Position numbers and translations under genes: made by a program. This document shows, piece after piece, positions 15,036-27,646 of a DNA stretch of 64,000 bases (the stretch's first letter is position 1; every line of letters starts with the position of its first letter). Under the pieces are notes generated by a model. It made no database searches and was not told the DNA's origin. It saw nothing but the letters and a program-made list of their open reading frames with translations. This DNA comes from Paulownia fortunei (Eukaryota; Streptophyta; Magnoliopsida; Lamiales; Paulowniaceae). The DNA is taken from assembly GCA_019321725.1 (NCBI GenBank), contig CM033110.1:20763278-20827277 (forward strand), read 5' to 3'.

Positions 15036-15037
<2 letters not shown>

Positions 15038-15276
15038 GTGGCTTTGTCTTTTGAATGTTGTACAAAATTAAGTTTCGAGGAGACAATTGTCGGACACCAT
15101 CTTAATATTGACACCACACGATTAACTATTCATAACTAATAACTAAAAAGAAATGTTTTTTGTGTTTAAAAAATAATTAATTCCTTATGTTTCCTTGTCT
15201 TTATTCATTGTTTCTATGAAATATCAATGGCTAAAATAATCATACCAATATTCCTAATATATATATATATATATAA

Positions 15277-15443
15277 TACTCCATTTGTCCCAAAACAATT
15301 ATTACTCTCTTTGATATAGTATAAAATTAAACTCTTCAATCTTTTGACTAATTTATTATATTAATTTCTTTGTAATTAAGATATTATCAAACTTTTAAAT
15401 AGTATTTTTTTCAATATTATTCAATAGAAAACCAATACTCCTT
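15277..15443. mobile_element. possible degenerate MITE-like repeat, copy 1
   Basis: The stretch begins ACTCCATTTGTCCCAAAAC, resembling the TACTCCCTCCGTCCCA ends of Stowaway-type MITEs. It shares an internal block (CAATTATT, then ATCTTTTGACTAAT) in the same order with 27457-27646. Clear terminal inverted repeats are not preserved, so class assignment is tentative. Confidence 0.3.
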
Positions 15444-16189
15444 GGACTATAAACAGTACATGCATTCCAACTAATTGATTAAATACATTCCTTAATTCTC
15501 TTTATTTTATTTCTCAACTAATAAATGACATATTTGAAGGAAGGGTAACTGGAGAATATTGAGGGTATAATTGTGTGATTAAAGTCCAACATTTTTATAC
15601 AAATGCCAAAAATATCAAAAAAGCATGCCAAGGTTTTCTAACCCTACAAGTTTTCCCAACTTTATTTATTTTAGACATACTAAGCAAGCAAAAGTAAAAA
15701 TAAAAAAATATTAAAATTAATTATATACATATGTGTTGATTATATAGATTTGAAAATCAAATATATATATTTTTATGTTGTTTTCTCTGCATAAAAATAC
15801 GTAAAATATTAGTAAATTTTAAAATAAATTTTGATAAATGTATTAAAAATGTAAAATGTTAGTAGTAGATTCAAAAATGGATTTAAGAAATAAAAAAATT
15901 ATATTTTTAATAAAAATAAATATAATTTTTTTTCAGAATTTCAAAAAATAGAAACTAAAAATAAAACTCGCCCAAATCATCTTCTTTCTCTCTTTATTAA
16001 TTTATTTTTCCTTCTTCCCATTCTCTTTTTCTTTGTACCAAATAATCCAGGAATATGTGTACTAGGGCTACCACCCAACACACTACTTCTCAACTCACCA
16101 AACCCCGTCATTGGAAATGAAAAAATTTCCCCATATCCCCACCACCTTCCACTTAATCAAATCAAAGTACAACATCAAATCAAATAGAC

Positions 16190-16520
16190 AAGTAAATCAA
16201 TCTCAAGCCGTCGGATCAAAGATAGCGTGGTCCAACGATCACACATCTCGAGGGGCTTAGCTGTGTTATCCTGTCGACACGTCCATTATCCCAACCCTAG
16301 GACCCTACTGTTTTGCTTGCCGTGTTCGGGATTGGGTACTAGATGCGTGACATAGAATGACGTGGATTACGGTCCAGTGGTCCCTTGCCTACCTACCGTA
16401 GACATATATATAGGGGCTTGGATACGAGATTTTATTATCCAATGGGAGGCTGACGGGTGGGAAAAGGCTGCTTAAGGTGACGTTTGGATCGGGGGTGAAA
16501 GGTGGTCTGATTCTGCTGCT
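16190..16520 (+). promoter_or_regulatory. isolated promoter-like island without an adjacent gene
   Basis: About 330 bases here are far less AT-rich than their surroundings. They contain a CCGTCGGATCAAAG ... GTCCAACGATCACA arrangement of the kind common in eudicot promoters, an ACGT-core bZIP-type site (TGACGTGG, about 16369-16376), and a TATA-like TATATATA at 16404-16412 followed 30-40 bases on by a purine-rich leader and CCAATGGG. No open reading frame follows. It might be a remote enhancer of the bHLH gene 4.7 kb downstream, the promoter of a non-coding RNA, or the remnant of a lost gene. Confidence 0.35.
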
Positions 16521-17089
16521 GACATAACAATTTAATTTTCAATTTGGTGTACAAAATTGAAGACAAGGAGAATGTGGTGTTCTTGCACGCCTGACTATAT
16601 TAATTATATTCGTGCCCCATTAATTGTGATTAATAATTAAAACTTTATTTGTTAATTTCATAGCAGTTATTTAATTAATTATTGTGTACGATCGAGTGCC
16701 TCTAAATCTCGGGGTTATAAAGCAGTTTTAATTTTAATTCAGCTAATTTAAAAAATATATTGGAAAATAAGTCATTATTTTGGGACGGACAGTAGTTAAC
16801 CAACATGATAAATACAAAAATTTGAAAATTTTGCAACATAAAAGTGCCAAAAAAAATTGGACATTCAAATTATGAATAAATAATGTTACATGCTAATCAC
16901 CAAATTTACAATAAGTTTTTTATTGTGTTGTTGACATGACATTCAAATTGTCAACTTATAAAATTGCTCCAATCATTATTGTAAGTGTAGCTAATTACAG
17001 AAGATGTGATTAGTGCCATATATATGTACATATATACATTAGCATCCCTTTTATTTTTTTTAACTAGAGTTTAACTAAAGTTTGTAATC

Positions 17090-17480
17090 TTCAAAGCAAT
17101 GTTTTTAATTTGGAAGGTTAAACCACAAATTGGTGGTGAGTCCGATGTGAGTGAAGGTTAAAAAAATAAAAATTCGATCAAATCGGTCAGATTAGTCGAA
17201 AAATCAGTCAAAATTATTTTTATTTTTATTATTTTTTACTTTTTTTAAATATTATATTTAGTATTTTGTTGCAGGTACGTAGTTATTTAAATTTTAAATT
17301 TTAATTTAATTTTTTTAATTAATTAATTATTTTAATTTGTATATAATAATTAGTTAATTATATTTATTTTTTACATAAAAATAAAAAAATATAATTAATT
17401 TTTATTAAATTGATGGATCCATAATTATAATGACCTGATTAATTAAACTGTTAATTGATAATAAAATAAATTTAATTTTT
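17090..17480 (+). repeat. dispersed AT-rich repeat, copy A
   Basis: The block starts near CAATGTTTTTAATTT, carries GATCAAATCGGTCAGAT and an ATTTTTATTTTTATTA core, and ends with AATATAATTAATTTTTATTA. The same sequence blocks occur in the same order on the opposite strand at 63630-64000. The pattern resembles a widespread class of non-autonomous plant elements whose ends carry aaaacCGGtc-type motifs. Boundaries are approximate. Confidence 0.5.
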
Positions 17481-17929
17481 TTAATTCAATTATAAAAATA
17501 CTGCTTCAAAATATTTACTGATGGACGAGGGTAAGGGTGAGGAATTAATTACTTTAAATAATGCTACCTTATTTCAACACTTCACAATCCATGAGTTTTT
17601 GTTCACAAGAAAAGAACAACACACACACAAGTGCAGAAAAGTGGGGCATCTCACATTAAAAGTTTTGTGTAAATTGAAAGAGTTTTCAAATTTTAAAAAG
17701 TTTATCTTTTAGAATGGAAGTGCATCTACGTTGAAAAAATAAAGCATTCATACTGAAAAAATAAAGTAAATTTAACTTGCATATATATAATTTTAATTTA
17801 AGAAAAGAGTAAAATATGTAGTTATTCTTATGGTGCACTTTAGTAGATTTAGTGGATTTTTGGTTACTTTTAGTTAGGTCAATAAGCTACAATAGCAGTG
17901 CAAAGCACCGTCTAAACCCGTACCGGCAC

Positions 17930-18345
17930 GCATGTGCAAAGGTTGCATTGAACTTTTTAGAAGCGCACTTTACACTTATGTGAAGTGGCAAGATAGTTCA
18001 ACATGACAGTGATGTGGTAGATTCATTCAAATGGTACCCGCATAACATGACATCGTGCGGTTGAGTGCACCTTAAAATTTTTAGAAAATGAATCGACTTG
18101 TAGTTAAATGGCTCGGTAATGTGGCATGATAGCTTAACGTAACGGTGATGTGGCAAATTCATCCAAGTGGGGCGCGCATGGCATGACATTGTGCGGTTGA
18201 GTGCATCTTAAATTTTTCAGAAATTGAACTGGTTTGTGGTGAAGTGGTTGAGTGACGTAACAAGGCAGTTCAACGTGGCGGTGATGTAACAGATTCATCT
18301 AAGTAGCGCCCACATGGCATGAGATGGTTGAGTGTCGAATGGACG
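17930..18345. repeat. tandem repeat, 136-bp period, about three copies
   Basis: Copies begin at 17985, 18121 and 18257, a spacing of exactly 136 bases both times. Each has a GTGGCA-AGATAG-TTCAAC block, a GTGATGTGG-AGATTCATC block and a GGCATGACAT-GTGCGGTTGAGTGCA block, separated by a TTAAATTTTTAGAAA spacer. A partial earlier copy seems to start near 17930, and the last copy is cut off near 18345. Divergence between copies shows the array is old. No similarity to a known satellite was recognised. Confidence 0.7.
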
Positions 18346-19919
18346 TGATCGTATATATGGGCGCTGATAAGGTGTGATTGAAGGATTGTAATTGGTCATC
18401 AATATTGACAGGGCGTGCGTAAGTACACATGCCCATCGAATCTACAGAAGTGCGTGGTAAAATTGTGGGCCTTCACATAAGGATGCAATCTGAATAACTA
18501 GATCATAGTGAAATATCAAGAAATGCAATTTAATGATCCAAATTGATTCAGACAAAAAGATACAATCAATCATGAAGTACCATACGAAATTCTATAAATA
18601 GACCACATCATTCATTCCAATCCATACCAAATTAATTAATATTCAATTGATTTCTCTATTATTTCTCGTATTAAAAAATATTTTAATATTTTAGTATTTT
18701 TATTTTCTTTTGAAAAGTATACAATTAATTTTTAATTTATTCGATAAAATTAATATAATACTATATTAATTTTGTAAAAAAATATTATATACTAAAAAAC
18801 AAACATTCATATTCCTATAACTCTGTCTAATGGACAAATCTATTTTAAAAAAAATAATTTTATACTTACACCACTTTCACCCGACAACTTGAATTGAACC
18901 GGGTTGTTGTTCATCCTATATTGCTAGTAATCTAGTTCTGGTCCCCCTCTCTGTCGATAATTAATACTGGAGAGTGACTTATCATTGGTATTAATAAACC
19001 GAAAGTCTTGCTGTTTGTAAAGTCCTCAATAAATGAAAAAGATGATATGGGCTAGTTTTTGGCAAAATTGTGCACCATTTTATACATGGCAATTTTGGCA
19101 GAGATCTCTTCTTTAGTCAAACACAAAATTTATTCATTGTTAATGAATTTACTTTAATGTTATGTTTGGAGGAATGAAAATGAAAAACAATAAAAGAGTA
19201 TTATTATTTGAAATGAGAAAAATATTTATTTTGTTTTTTTCACGCTAAGACCAAAAATCAAATATAATATTAGAAATATCCCATGAAATTTAAGTTAGTT
19301 GATTGCGAGATGGACATGAATGATTGAAAATGCTAAATTGCACACGTTTTTTAAGTCTTATGCTATATCAATACATAATTATTCACTCATTGTAAAAAAT
19401 AAAAATAAAAAATTAGACGTTAAACTTGACAATGTCTTGTCGTAATATCTTGTATGAGTTGATTGACGTACAATTCAAATGTATTTATATTCCACATGAT
19501 TTTTCGTTAAAGAAAAAAATTAAGCTTTAATTTGTAGGAAGGACTAAAATCCAAATTTATGTCTATTTATAAGGTATTATAATTAGAATTAGTGAATGAG
19601 CAATATCAAATATTGTAATCTTCGTCATATAATAAATTCATTGTTTCGCTGTAAGCGTGGGTTTTTCATGTGTTGAATTAAGTATAAATTGTCTATTTAA
19701 AACCCCCCAAACTAATTATTATTACTACATAAACGAAAGTGAGGAAGTACGGATCCGAGTTTCCGATGACTCCAGCGAAGTAGTGAGTCTCACGTGCGAG
19801 GACAGAAATTCTCAGAATTCTTTTACCGCTGGTTCCACCTGAATTTGATTTTTGTAACAATTTTTCCCCTTGCAATTTTTACCAGCAGTAAAAAGTAAAT
19901 AGACTATAAAGAGGAAAAC

Positions 19920-19938
19920 AAAAAAAAAAAAAAAAAAA
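19920..19938. repeat. poly-A tract
   Basis: A run of about 18 A lies in intergenic DNA some 1.2 kb upstream of the bHLH gene. Confidence 0.8.
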
Positions 19939-20910
19939 GGAAACCAACACACGTCTATAATGTACTGCTCACTGTTCATTCTTCAGTTCCCAGAACTGCT
20001 GCCAGAAACAGAAGACCAGTCAAACACATTTCCCCTCTACTAACCAAATTGGGTTGTGGATGAAGTATTCTTTTTATATATTTTATTCATATATGTACAA
20101 ATAAGACATTATAACAAAATGAATTATGGATGCATTATTAATTTTTGATAACAAATAGGGTCGCAACTGAAGTTAAGATAACTCCCCATATGTACTATAA
20201 AATTTAATTGTCCTCATGATATAACTATAATGAAATTTGACATAATTGTGATACTAAAAAAGGAGAATATGAATCTGTGTTTCTATTATCTTAAAATAGA
20301 CTTAAATTTAATCACATAAAATTTGGAGGTAAAACAAATTAATCACATCCGCGTATCTATTTTTGGCAAAAATTTGAAACTTCTTATAAAAATTAGACCC
20401 ACTTAGAAGTAATTTTTGAGCAAAAAAGAATGTAAAATCCAAATGTAAGTGTATAGTAATGCATGCTTTTTTTTCTTTCTTTTTTTAATAATTTACATGT
20501 TTATGTTTGATTTAATTAATATTAGAATTGGTTTACTTTCATCTTATTTATTATCGAATAAATATTAATATGATAGTAGTTTATACACATTCAAAATAAA
20601 TTTTGAATAAATTAACTCTTATTATAATATAATCGCTTATATCACATAAGGTCTAAACACGAGATACGAAAACTTACCATCACCGATTACAACTAGAACA
20701 ATAAAATGCTTCTTAAAAAATCAAACTATCGTCCATATTATGCCCTAATCAATTTAACATTACGCTAATTTAAACGGCATAGCAACGCATGTATTACTAC
20801 TATATTTTACGGCGACAGTTTTAAGCGCCACCCCGCCCACAATTCCTTTCGGACTCCCTCTGCCTGCTAATAAGTACAGTTTTACATGGCTTTTTGTAGT
20901 CTTTTGAGCT

Positions 20911-20980
20911 CATAAATAAATGAACCCAAACACACGCGCCCCGCTTACTCAAAAGCCGCGCTTTATCAGAGAGCTCTCTG
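20911..20980 (+). promoter_or_regulatory. core promoter region of the SPATULA-like gene
   Basis: A TATA-like CATAAATAAA at 20911-20920 lies about 240 bases before the start codon, and a perfect 14-base palindrome, CAGAGAGCTCTCTG, sits at 20967-20980. The palindrome contains GA/CT repeats of the type bound by BPC GAGA factors and probably lies near the transcript start. Function is inferred from position only. Confidence 0.4.
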
Positions 20981-21152
20981 CCAGAAACCAGAAGAGTGTT
21001 GAATTGGGTTTTCTTTCTTGTTGCTTTTTGCGGAGTCAGAGAGGCGAAGAAACAGAAAGGATTACCAGACGGCCCTTTTTTGAAATTTGCTGAAACTGAT
21101 CCCGTGTTTTAAGCAAATAATTTACCAGTGTATATGCTTCTGCATATAATCA

Positions 21153-24100
21153 ATGGCCAATCTCTATAATACTAACAACAAGTATTCTTCATCTTCTTCT
21201 CCTCAAGAACCCGATGAGATTTCTCTTTTTCTCCAGCAAATTCTCCTCCGTTCTTCTTCATCGTCGTCTTCTTTCATGCGCCAGCAGTCTTTTGCCACAC
21301 CCTCTGATCATCTTCTGGCAGAGAATCAAGAACCCGCAATGGTTACGTGTCCGGGCCAGATCTCTGTGCCCGAGCCTTCTTCAGGGTTGAACTCGTCTTC
21401 CGGTTGTAGTTTCATGGCTGCCGTGGCCAATGTGTCGTCTTCTTCTGTTGGGAACTTGGATGATGAACCAGATGAGTATGACTACGATAGCGAGGTACTT
21501 TTTCTTACCTATTTTGTTCCTACGTATGACTGTAGCAATACATTTAAATCTATACTTCGTGTCCATTTTGCGTGAAGCTGCCTGCTAGATAGGATCTCGT
21601 TGCATATGGTGCAATGCTGGTTGTTTCAGAATAAACTTGTATTTTTGTTTCCACTCACAAGATAGATTGAAGTCTGATTTTCTTAGGTTTTTTCTTTGTT
21701 TGCATGACTCAACTTTTTTTTACATGTGCATACTTTGATGTTGATTATGTGTAGGAGGCTGTTGAAGCATTTGTGGAAGAGACAGCGCCAAAGCCAACAC
21801 CGCCTCGAAGTTCTTCCAAGCGGAGCAGAGCAGCTGAAGTGCATAATATGTCTGAAAAGGTTGTTTTCTGTTTCCTTTTAATCCTTAATTCTTTGTCCTA
21901 ACTTTGAATGGGATTTTGAGATTATTGGATGTATTTGTCAGAGGAGGAGGAGCAGGATTAATGAGAAAATGAAGGCATTGCAAAATCTAATTCCAAATTC
22001 AAACAAGGTAAAAACTAAAGTTGGTGCTTACTGATGTCTGCTTGGATTTCTGATGAATTTCTTTTAATAACATCTACTTTGGCTTTTACCAACTCTAAAT
22101 CCCTTGTATTTGCTCTAGACGGATAAGGCTTCGATGCTCGACGAAGCTATTGAGTACCTCAAGCAGCTCCAGCTCCAAGTGCAGGTAAGTCAAGTACCAC
22201 ATTCTGCATTCGTGGTTTTCATTGAACTTTAGCTTATTGGTTTGGGTACAAAGAGTATTAAAAGAACTACTGTCTCGTAGCAATAGCAACGACTGTACTT
22301 AAACAATATTTCCCAATTGCCCTTACAATTGGGCAAGTCAAGAGCTTCTTACAATTTCCCTTAGCTTCTTCTGTTGAACGCAAATTTCCCAATCAGTGCT
22401 TTTCTTTTTTTCTTTTATATTTATCAAGAAAGTTGTCTTTGTTTTTTCACAGAAAAAGGACTTGGAAACAATTGATCTTTATAGGGCTACCATGCTGCCC
22501 CAAAATGCAATGCATGTTACCAAATTATTTGTGTTGGTTGGGAAGTTGCAATGGTGTTTATGATTCAGTTTTGGCAGGATACTGATAAAAGTTTTGTATC
22601 CACTTGTATGTTTCATTAGACAGCAAAACTTTGTACAGAACAGAAGTGTCAGTTGTTTTTTGGACCCGATGCCTCAGGAATTAAGATTGTATAACTGATA
22701 TTGGGAATGCTGAAATCTGTCTGGTTGTTCTGCTACCCTGGCTTGGTTGGAAAGAAATTAATTTGCATTCAACATGACTAGATTATTATGTATTGTAATA
22801 GATTCTGGAACCTTCTTTCGTTTAACTGCTGAATAAGTTTAAAAGGCTACTTCTTCACTTTTTATATATTGACAATTTGGTTTGTATTTATTCCATCTTG
22901 TCTCCTATTATGATTGGATTTTTGTCGACCAGACAGCGGAAAACATGGTACAGAACTATTTCTGCTGCGGTGCCTCTTATGTATCATGTAACTGAATAGA
23001 GGGAGACAAACAGAAGCAGTTTTCTCTCTCGTGTTTTGAAATTTATGTTTCCATCATTCCATGAAATTCTGTATTTTCAAGTTAGACTACTAAATTATGT
23101 TAATCAACTGCCAAAATAAGAAGTTTAAGCTGTTGGACCCCCTCACAATGAGATAAAATAAAATACAACTTCGGCAAAACTTGCTACCAAACATAGAATC
23201 CTCATTTTTGACACGAGAGGAATGGCTATCAGTCTGATTCATAATCTTAAGGGCATTGATTTCTTTAATTTTTTTATTTTCTGTTTGGTTCTTGTAAGGT
23301 TTATGGATTGCTATAAATTGTGTACAGATAATGGATTCTGATTGATTAATAGCATGTGCCTTACCCTAATCCCATTTTGTAGATGTTAACAATGAGAAAT
23401 GGATTAAGCTTTTATCCTATTTGCCTGCCGGGGATGCTGCAGCCCAACCAAATTTCTCAGATGAAAATGGACATCTATGACACGGATAAATTCTTAAATG
23501 TGAACATGACAAAAGCAATTTCCATGGATCAAAATACCTCGGTAGATGCACTACTCAGGGTACAAGACATTTGTGTTAAGCAGGCACCAGTAGCTGATTT
23601 CTCAACTATGATTGGTTCAAAAACTTCATTTGAAGTAGAATCATCTATGCAGGATCACTTTGGTACCTTTCAGCTCTGCAGATCTTTGAAAGTAAGTTTT
23701 TTTTTTTTCCTTTTTTCCCCTTGGCTGCATTACATGGTCCAGAGTTCTAGACTTGCAAGAGCAATGTGATGTTTCTTGATGCAAAGGGAATTTGTCAGGG
23801 GAAGGTGCTGCCTCGTCAACCACTGAACGAGGATTGTCCTCAAACTAGTTCGACAGGTAGGATCTAGAATCCAAGTTCATTCATTCAAATATTTATGTCA
23901 TGCTTGCAATTTCCTTTATAGCCCTTGTGCATGTCTATCAATTTGATATTTTTCTGTAGGGTGATAATATGGAGAAGTAAAGAATGACTTGCATTTATTG
24001 TATCCTGGTTTCTTACCTTGATTTCTGGGCTATTCTTTAGGAGCCAAAGCAACATCTTCAATCCCTTTTGAAACACAGACATCCAATTTGAAAGAGACTA

Positions 24101-24186
24101 CTTTAGAAGCATGCCTAGCCGGAGGAGGCCATCTACTACCAAACTTTGTCAATAACCCAATCTATTCGTCACAGTTGAATATGTGA
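21153..24186 (+). CDS. SPT: bHLH transcription factor, SPATULA/ALCATRAZ type
   Basis: This nuclear bHLH regulator belongs to the group controlling carpel margin, style/transmitting tract and fruit dehiscence-zone development. Seven exons (21153-21494, 21755-21859, 21942-22007, 22119-22184, 23383-23691, 23799-23856, 24041-24186) join in frame to give 363 residues. The N-terminus has the conserved amphipathic helix DEISLFLQQILLR (residues 21-33). An acidic DEPDEYDYDSE lies before the DNA-binding part. The basic region HNMSEKRRRSRINEKMK spans the exon 2/3 junction and has the His-Glu-Arg pattern of G-box binders. The two helices reach about residue 193. The acidic stretch favours SPT over ALC, although the long C-terminal extension exceeds Arabidopsis ALC. 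The absence of an APB motif argues against a PIF. The start is the first ATG in frame with the helix. Confidence 0.93.
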
Positions 24187-26510
24187 ATACTTCTAAATGA
24201 AGTGTCATGGTTTTCCATGTGGTGGTCAACAGTTACCTCTCATCAGCTTACATATTGGAGGGACACCAGCTAATGATAACATCAAAACAGAAAGTGTTGA
24301 GTTCTTATGTGTTTTGTGTCACTACCCTAGCAAATTTATGTTGCCAAAGCTAGTTTTTTGTCCAAAAGCCTTGACGTATCGCATGATAAGAGCAGTCGAC
24401 ATTTTGCTCCATGCAGTTATTGGTGAGGTGTATGGAATACAAATCTCGTTCTCGACTTCCTGTTTACGTAAGAGTCATCATCTGGTTGATAGTTATCCTT
24501 AGACATGCTTAGTTGAAGTAGCATAGCCAAGCTGTCGTGATGTACTTGATCGAAATGCCATAAGGAAATGGAGGTAGCTGTTTATGCAGTACTTTCTTTT
24601 TCCTTCTTCTGTGCAAGGTTGTCTCTCTGCTGGAATCAAAATTGCAATGCCAAACAAAGTGTTGTGCTGAATATATTGTTCAGTTCTGGGGCATTTTCTG
24701 CTTACAAATGTTTGATTTGGGCCTTGATTTATTTGCAAGCGCCACTGAGAAAATGCTGTTTTGCTCAATCATCTCCTGAGCTCACTGATGCATGTACTTA
24801 GATAGTTCACTTCAGTAATGGATATGGTTCAATAACAAATATATGCCATATTTGATGGAATCGTTTTAAGATTTTATACTTGAAGCTTAGCAAACACCCT
24901 TTAAAACACACGTAAAAACCTGGAATTAGATTGACGATTATATGTATGCACATTGATATTAACCCTGCGATTTCTCTCCGCACTTGGAATTTGATGTTTG
25001 CGTTTTTTAAGGTGAAGAAATCGTATTTTGGAAGGGGAATAGCATCAGCATATGCATTTTATACCATTCAGAGCTCACTAATCTTTATAGACTTAGCAGA
25101 CTACGAACAAATAGAAGATTATTATACAATGAAAGTTTTAAATGTTGAAATTTGTGATGTACTTTTTTCTTGTCAAAAGATGGAATGAAAGCATATGCTG
25201 TTTGCATGAGTGCAAGACGGTGTTACGTTCAAGAAGAAACGTGGAAGTTGTTTCTCATATTATTTCTCTTGCTGTGAGAATCCAACGAACTCCTATGTTG
25301 ATTAGGGCACATAATGTTGGACTGTTACCAGAGACATTAGGATAGGGGCGCAAACAAGAAAAATGCCCATGGAGTGGTCCATGAATGACCAATCAATCCG
25401 CTAGAAAAACAAAAAGATGGTCGTGTTTTTCTAAAAAATTTGGCCACTTCCGGGTATAGTTAATTTGGAGCGTAGGCATATATACTAGCAGTGATAAATA
25501 GAAAGATTTAACGTTTTAATTTGTCATTATGAGCCGAACCCAATCACTATTTCGCAAACCTTTTGCCAAATGCTAAACAATAGTTTCAACGGTTTTGTTT
25601 TTTTATGTTTTCTTTTTGTAGTTTTTTGAGCAAAGTGATCAAATATGTGTGATCAAATATGCATTAGAAAGGTCAATTCCTCCCCTACAATACCAAAAAA
25701 AATCGGCCGAGCTTCTAAACAACCAGTCCGCTGCCATAGAACAATATCGTAGCAACACAGACTTAAGTAGTCATATTGGATCCTTGGGAACCATCACAAG
25801 TATGGCCGGTCGGTCTATATTTGAATGAAAATACCCGTCGTTCAGTGGCCGAAAAAGAAAGAGTTATGGGTTTGGAAAGATTAGCATGACTTAGAGCTTG
25901 TGGCTAGCTTAGTAGTTTCTTTTATCTAGATGGAGTACTGATTGAGTCTACCTATTTTATGCCCCTAGAAGATATCTTAACTAAACTGCCTTCTTTTGTT
26001 GGTTCGATTCCTACCCCTTCAAAAATTCACCCTTTCAAAAATTCACTAGCTAGGCCAGAAAGTTAGGAATGAATGGTAGCCTTTGGTAGAATGATAGCTA
26101 GTTTTCATGGAAAATTTTACTCTTTAATTTTTTTTATAATTCAAATGTCCATTTTTAACTTGATTCATTTTGGAGGTGGACGACTTTCTCTCTGATTCGA
26201 CTATTGGGTAAATATTAGCGTGGCACCAACTTATACACATTTATAGGCATTCGATACGTTAATTTTTGTCATGATACAGTCGTTCACCCGAAACCCAAAG
26301 GTGGATCCGAAAGTTCACCTGCCACCGTGTACACCCACGTACTGTCAAAGTACTCTCTGAATAATTCCAACAATAGATTCTCGTATTATATTCTAAGCGG
26401 TTTAACATTGTGTTACTTCAATCGTAAACTATTACATGACTAATAAAAAGACACTGCGATAATATGTCTTACCCCCTAACCTCTCTCTATTCGGAAACAA
26501 AGGGTCATGA

Positions 26511-26668
26511 CAATATCAAAGGCCACTTTTGAATTCTAAAGTTGGGAGTGGGGGGAAGGAAGAGCATGTAGGAATACTGACCACTACAATATTCAAAGGC
26601 CACTTTTGGATTCCAAAGTTGGGGGTTGGGGACGGGGGAGAAAGTGCATGTAGGAATACTGACCACTA
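26511..26668. repeat. tandem duplication, units of 76 and 82 bp
   Basis: Unit one (26511-26586) and unit two (26587-26668) both run from CAATAT-CAAAGGCCACTTTTG to ATGTAGGAATACTGACCACTA. They differ by a few substitutions and by length changes in a G-rich middle (GTTGGGAGTGGGGGGAAGG in the first unit). Confidence 0.85.
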
Positions 26669-27108
26669 CATAAGCCAACTCCCCAACATCACCATTTTCT
26701 TTTTCACCCTTTTAATAAGAGTGAGGAACAGAGGAAGATTCATCGTAATAATATAGAAAGGGCCATTAAGAAAGAAAAATAAATGACAGCTATTGAAGCA
26801 CTTGGAGGACATATCATTGCATCTTATAATATTTAATTAATAATCATCAATTAACATATAAATATTATCAAATATCAACAATTAATTATTATAAAAATAG
26901 ATAAATACCCCCACATATAAATAAAATTCATACTCAACATCTCATAATCTTAATCTCATTTTCATTTTCACACGAGTCGGGTTTTGCCTGCCTTTGGCCA
27001 AATTTCTGCAATTTTAAATTCATGTTTTAGAAACATGGGGACCACCGTAGCACCCAATATCTTGATTGTTATACTCAATTGTGTATTTGGGCTGTAGCAT
27101 TTAAACCA

Positions 27109-27130
27109 AAAAAAAAAAAAAAAAAAAAAA
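27109..27130. repeat. poly-A tract
   Basis: About 22 consecutive A in intergenic DNA, with no recognisable retroposed sequence in front of it. Confidence 0.8.
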
Positions 27131-27456
27131 GAAATCAAGAGCTCACTAAAAAATAGGAATAAATCAATGGAAAAAGTGACTTCTCGTTTATTTAAGTGAT
27201 ACTAATTTATACTTTCCTTTGAATTTTTAAATCAAAGACATAACGTCGTTTGCAAATAATTTTTTTCACTGAAAATGAACTTTTGGGATGGACTTTTCAT
27301 ATGGATAAAATGTAAAAAATATTAATTTTATTACTTTACAACAAATTAGCATTCATTTTAAATTGCATTACTTAAATTTCCCACCTAAAATAGCGCTTCA
27401 TATTCTGAAAACACATTATCAGTATCATACATTAATTCATGAAAATGATTAATTTA

Positions 27457-27646
27457 TTACTCCCAGTGTTCCAAAGCAATTATTGATTTTTTAATCTTTT
27501 GACTAATCTATTTCTATTTATTTCTTGATAATTTTAACACTACTAAATTTTCAAATCTTAATATTATCTAATTAATGTTTTTTTAACAAAATAACTAAAT
27601 TATTTATAATAATATTAAAAAAAAGTCAAAATTTTCAGTACTCCTC
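27457..27646. mobile_element. possible degenerate MITE-like repeat, copy 2
   Basis: It begins TACTCCCAGTGTTCCAAAGC and shares the CAATTATT and AATCTTTTGACTAAT blocks with 15277-15443. A GTCAAAATTTT near the far end could be the inverted partner of the AATCTTTTGAC block. Both copies end near a TACTCCT. This is weak evidence for a short non-autonomous element. Confidence 0.3.

Larger units (their letters stand above)
10733..21152. other. 10.4-kb gene-poor interval
   Basis: No coding exon could be supported here. The interval is strongly AT-rich and contains (TA)n and (GT)n microsatellites, a 136-bp-period tandem repeat (17930-18345), a dispersed repeat copy (17090-17480), a possible MITE (15277-15443) and a promoter-like island (16190-16520). 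The last 1-2 kb includes the promoter of the downstream bHLH gene. A G-box core (CACGTG, about 19791-19796) sits in a small GC-richer patch at 19740-19850. Short open frames are spread at random and lack coding character. Confidence 0.6.

Noticed and set aside
24197..24502. 101-codon open frame after the SPT stop codon
   Set aside because: Composition and content are not protein-like for any family I know, and it lies where the 3' UTR is expected.
26001..26011. GGTTCGATTCC, resembling a tRNA B-box
   Set aside because: No A-box at the right distance, no acceptor stem and only a partial T-arm can be formed.
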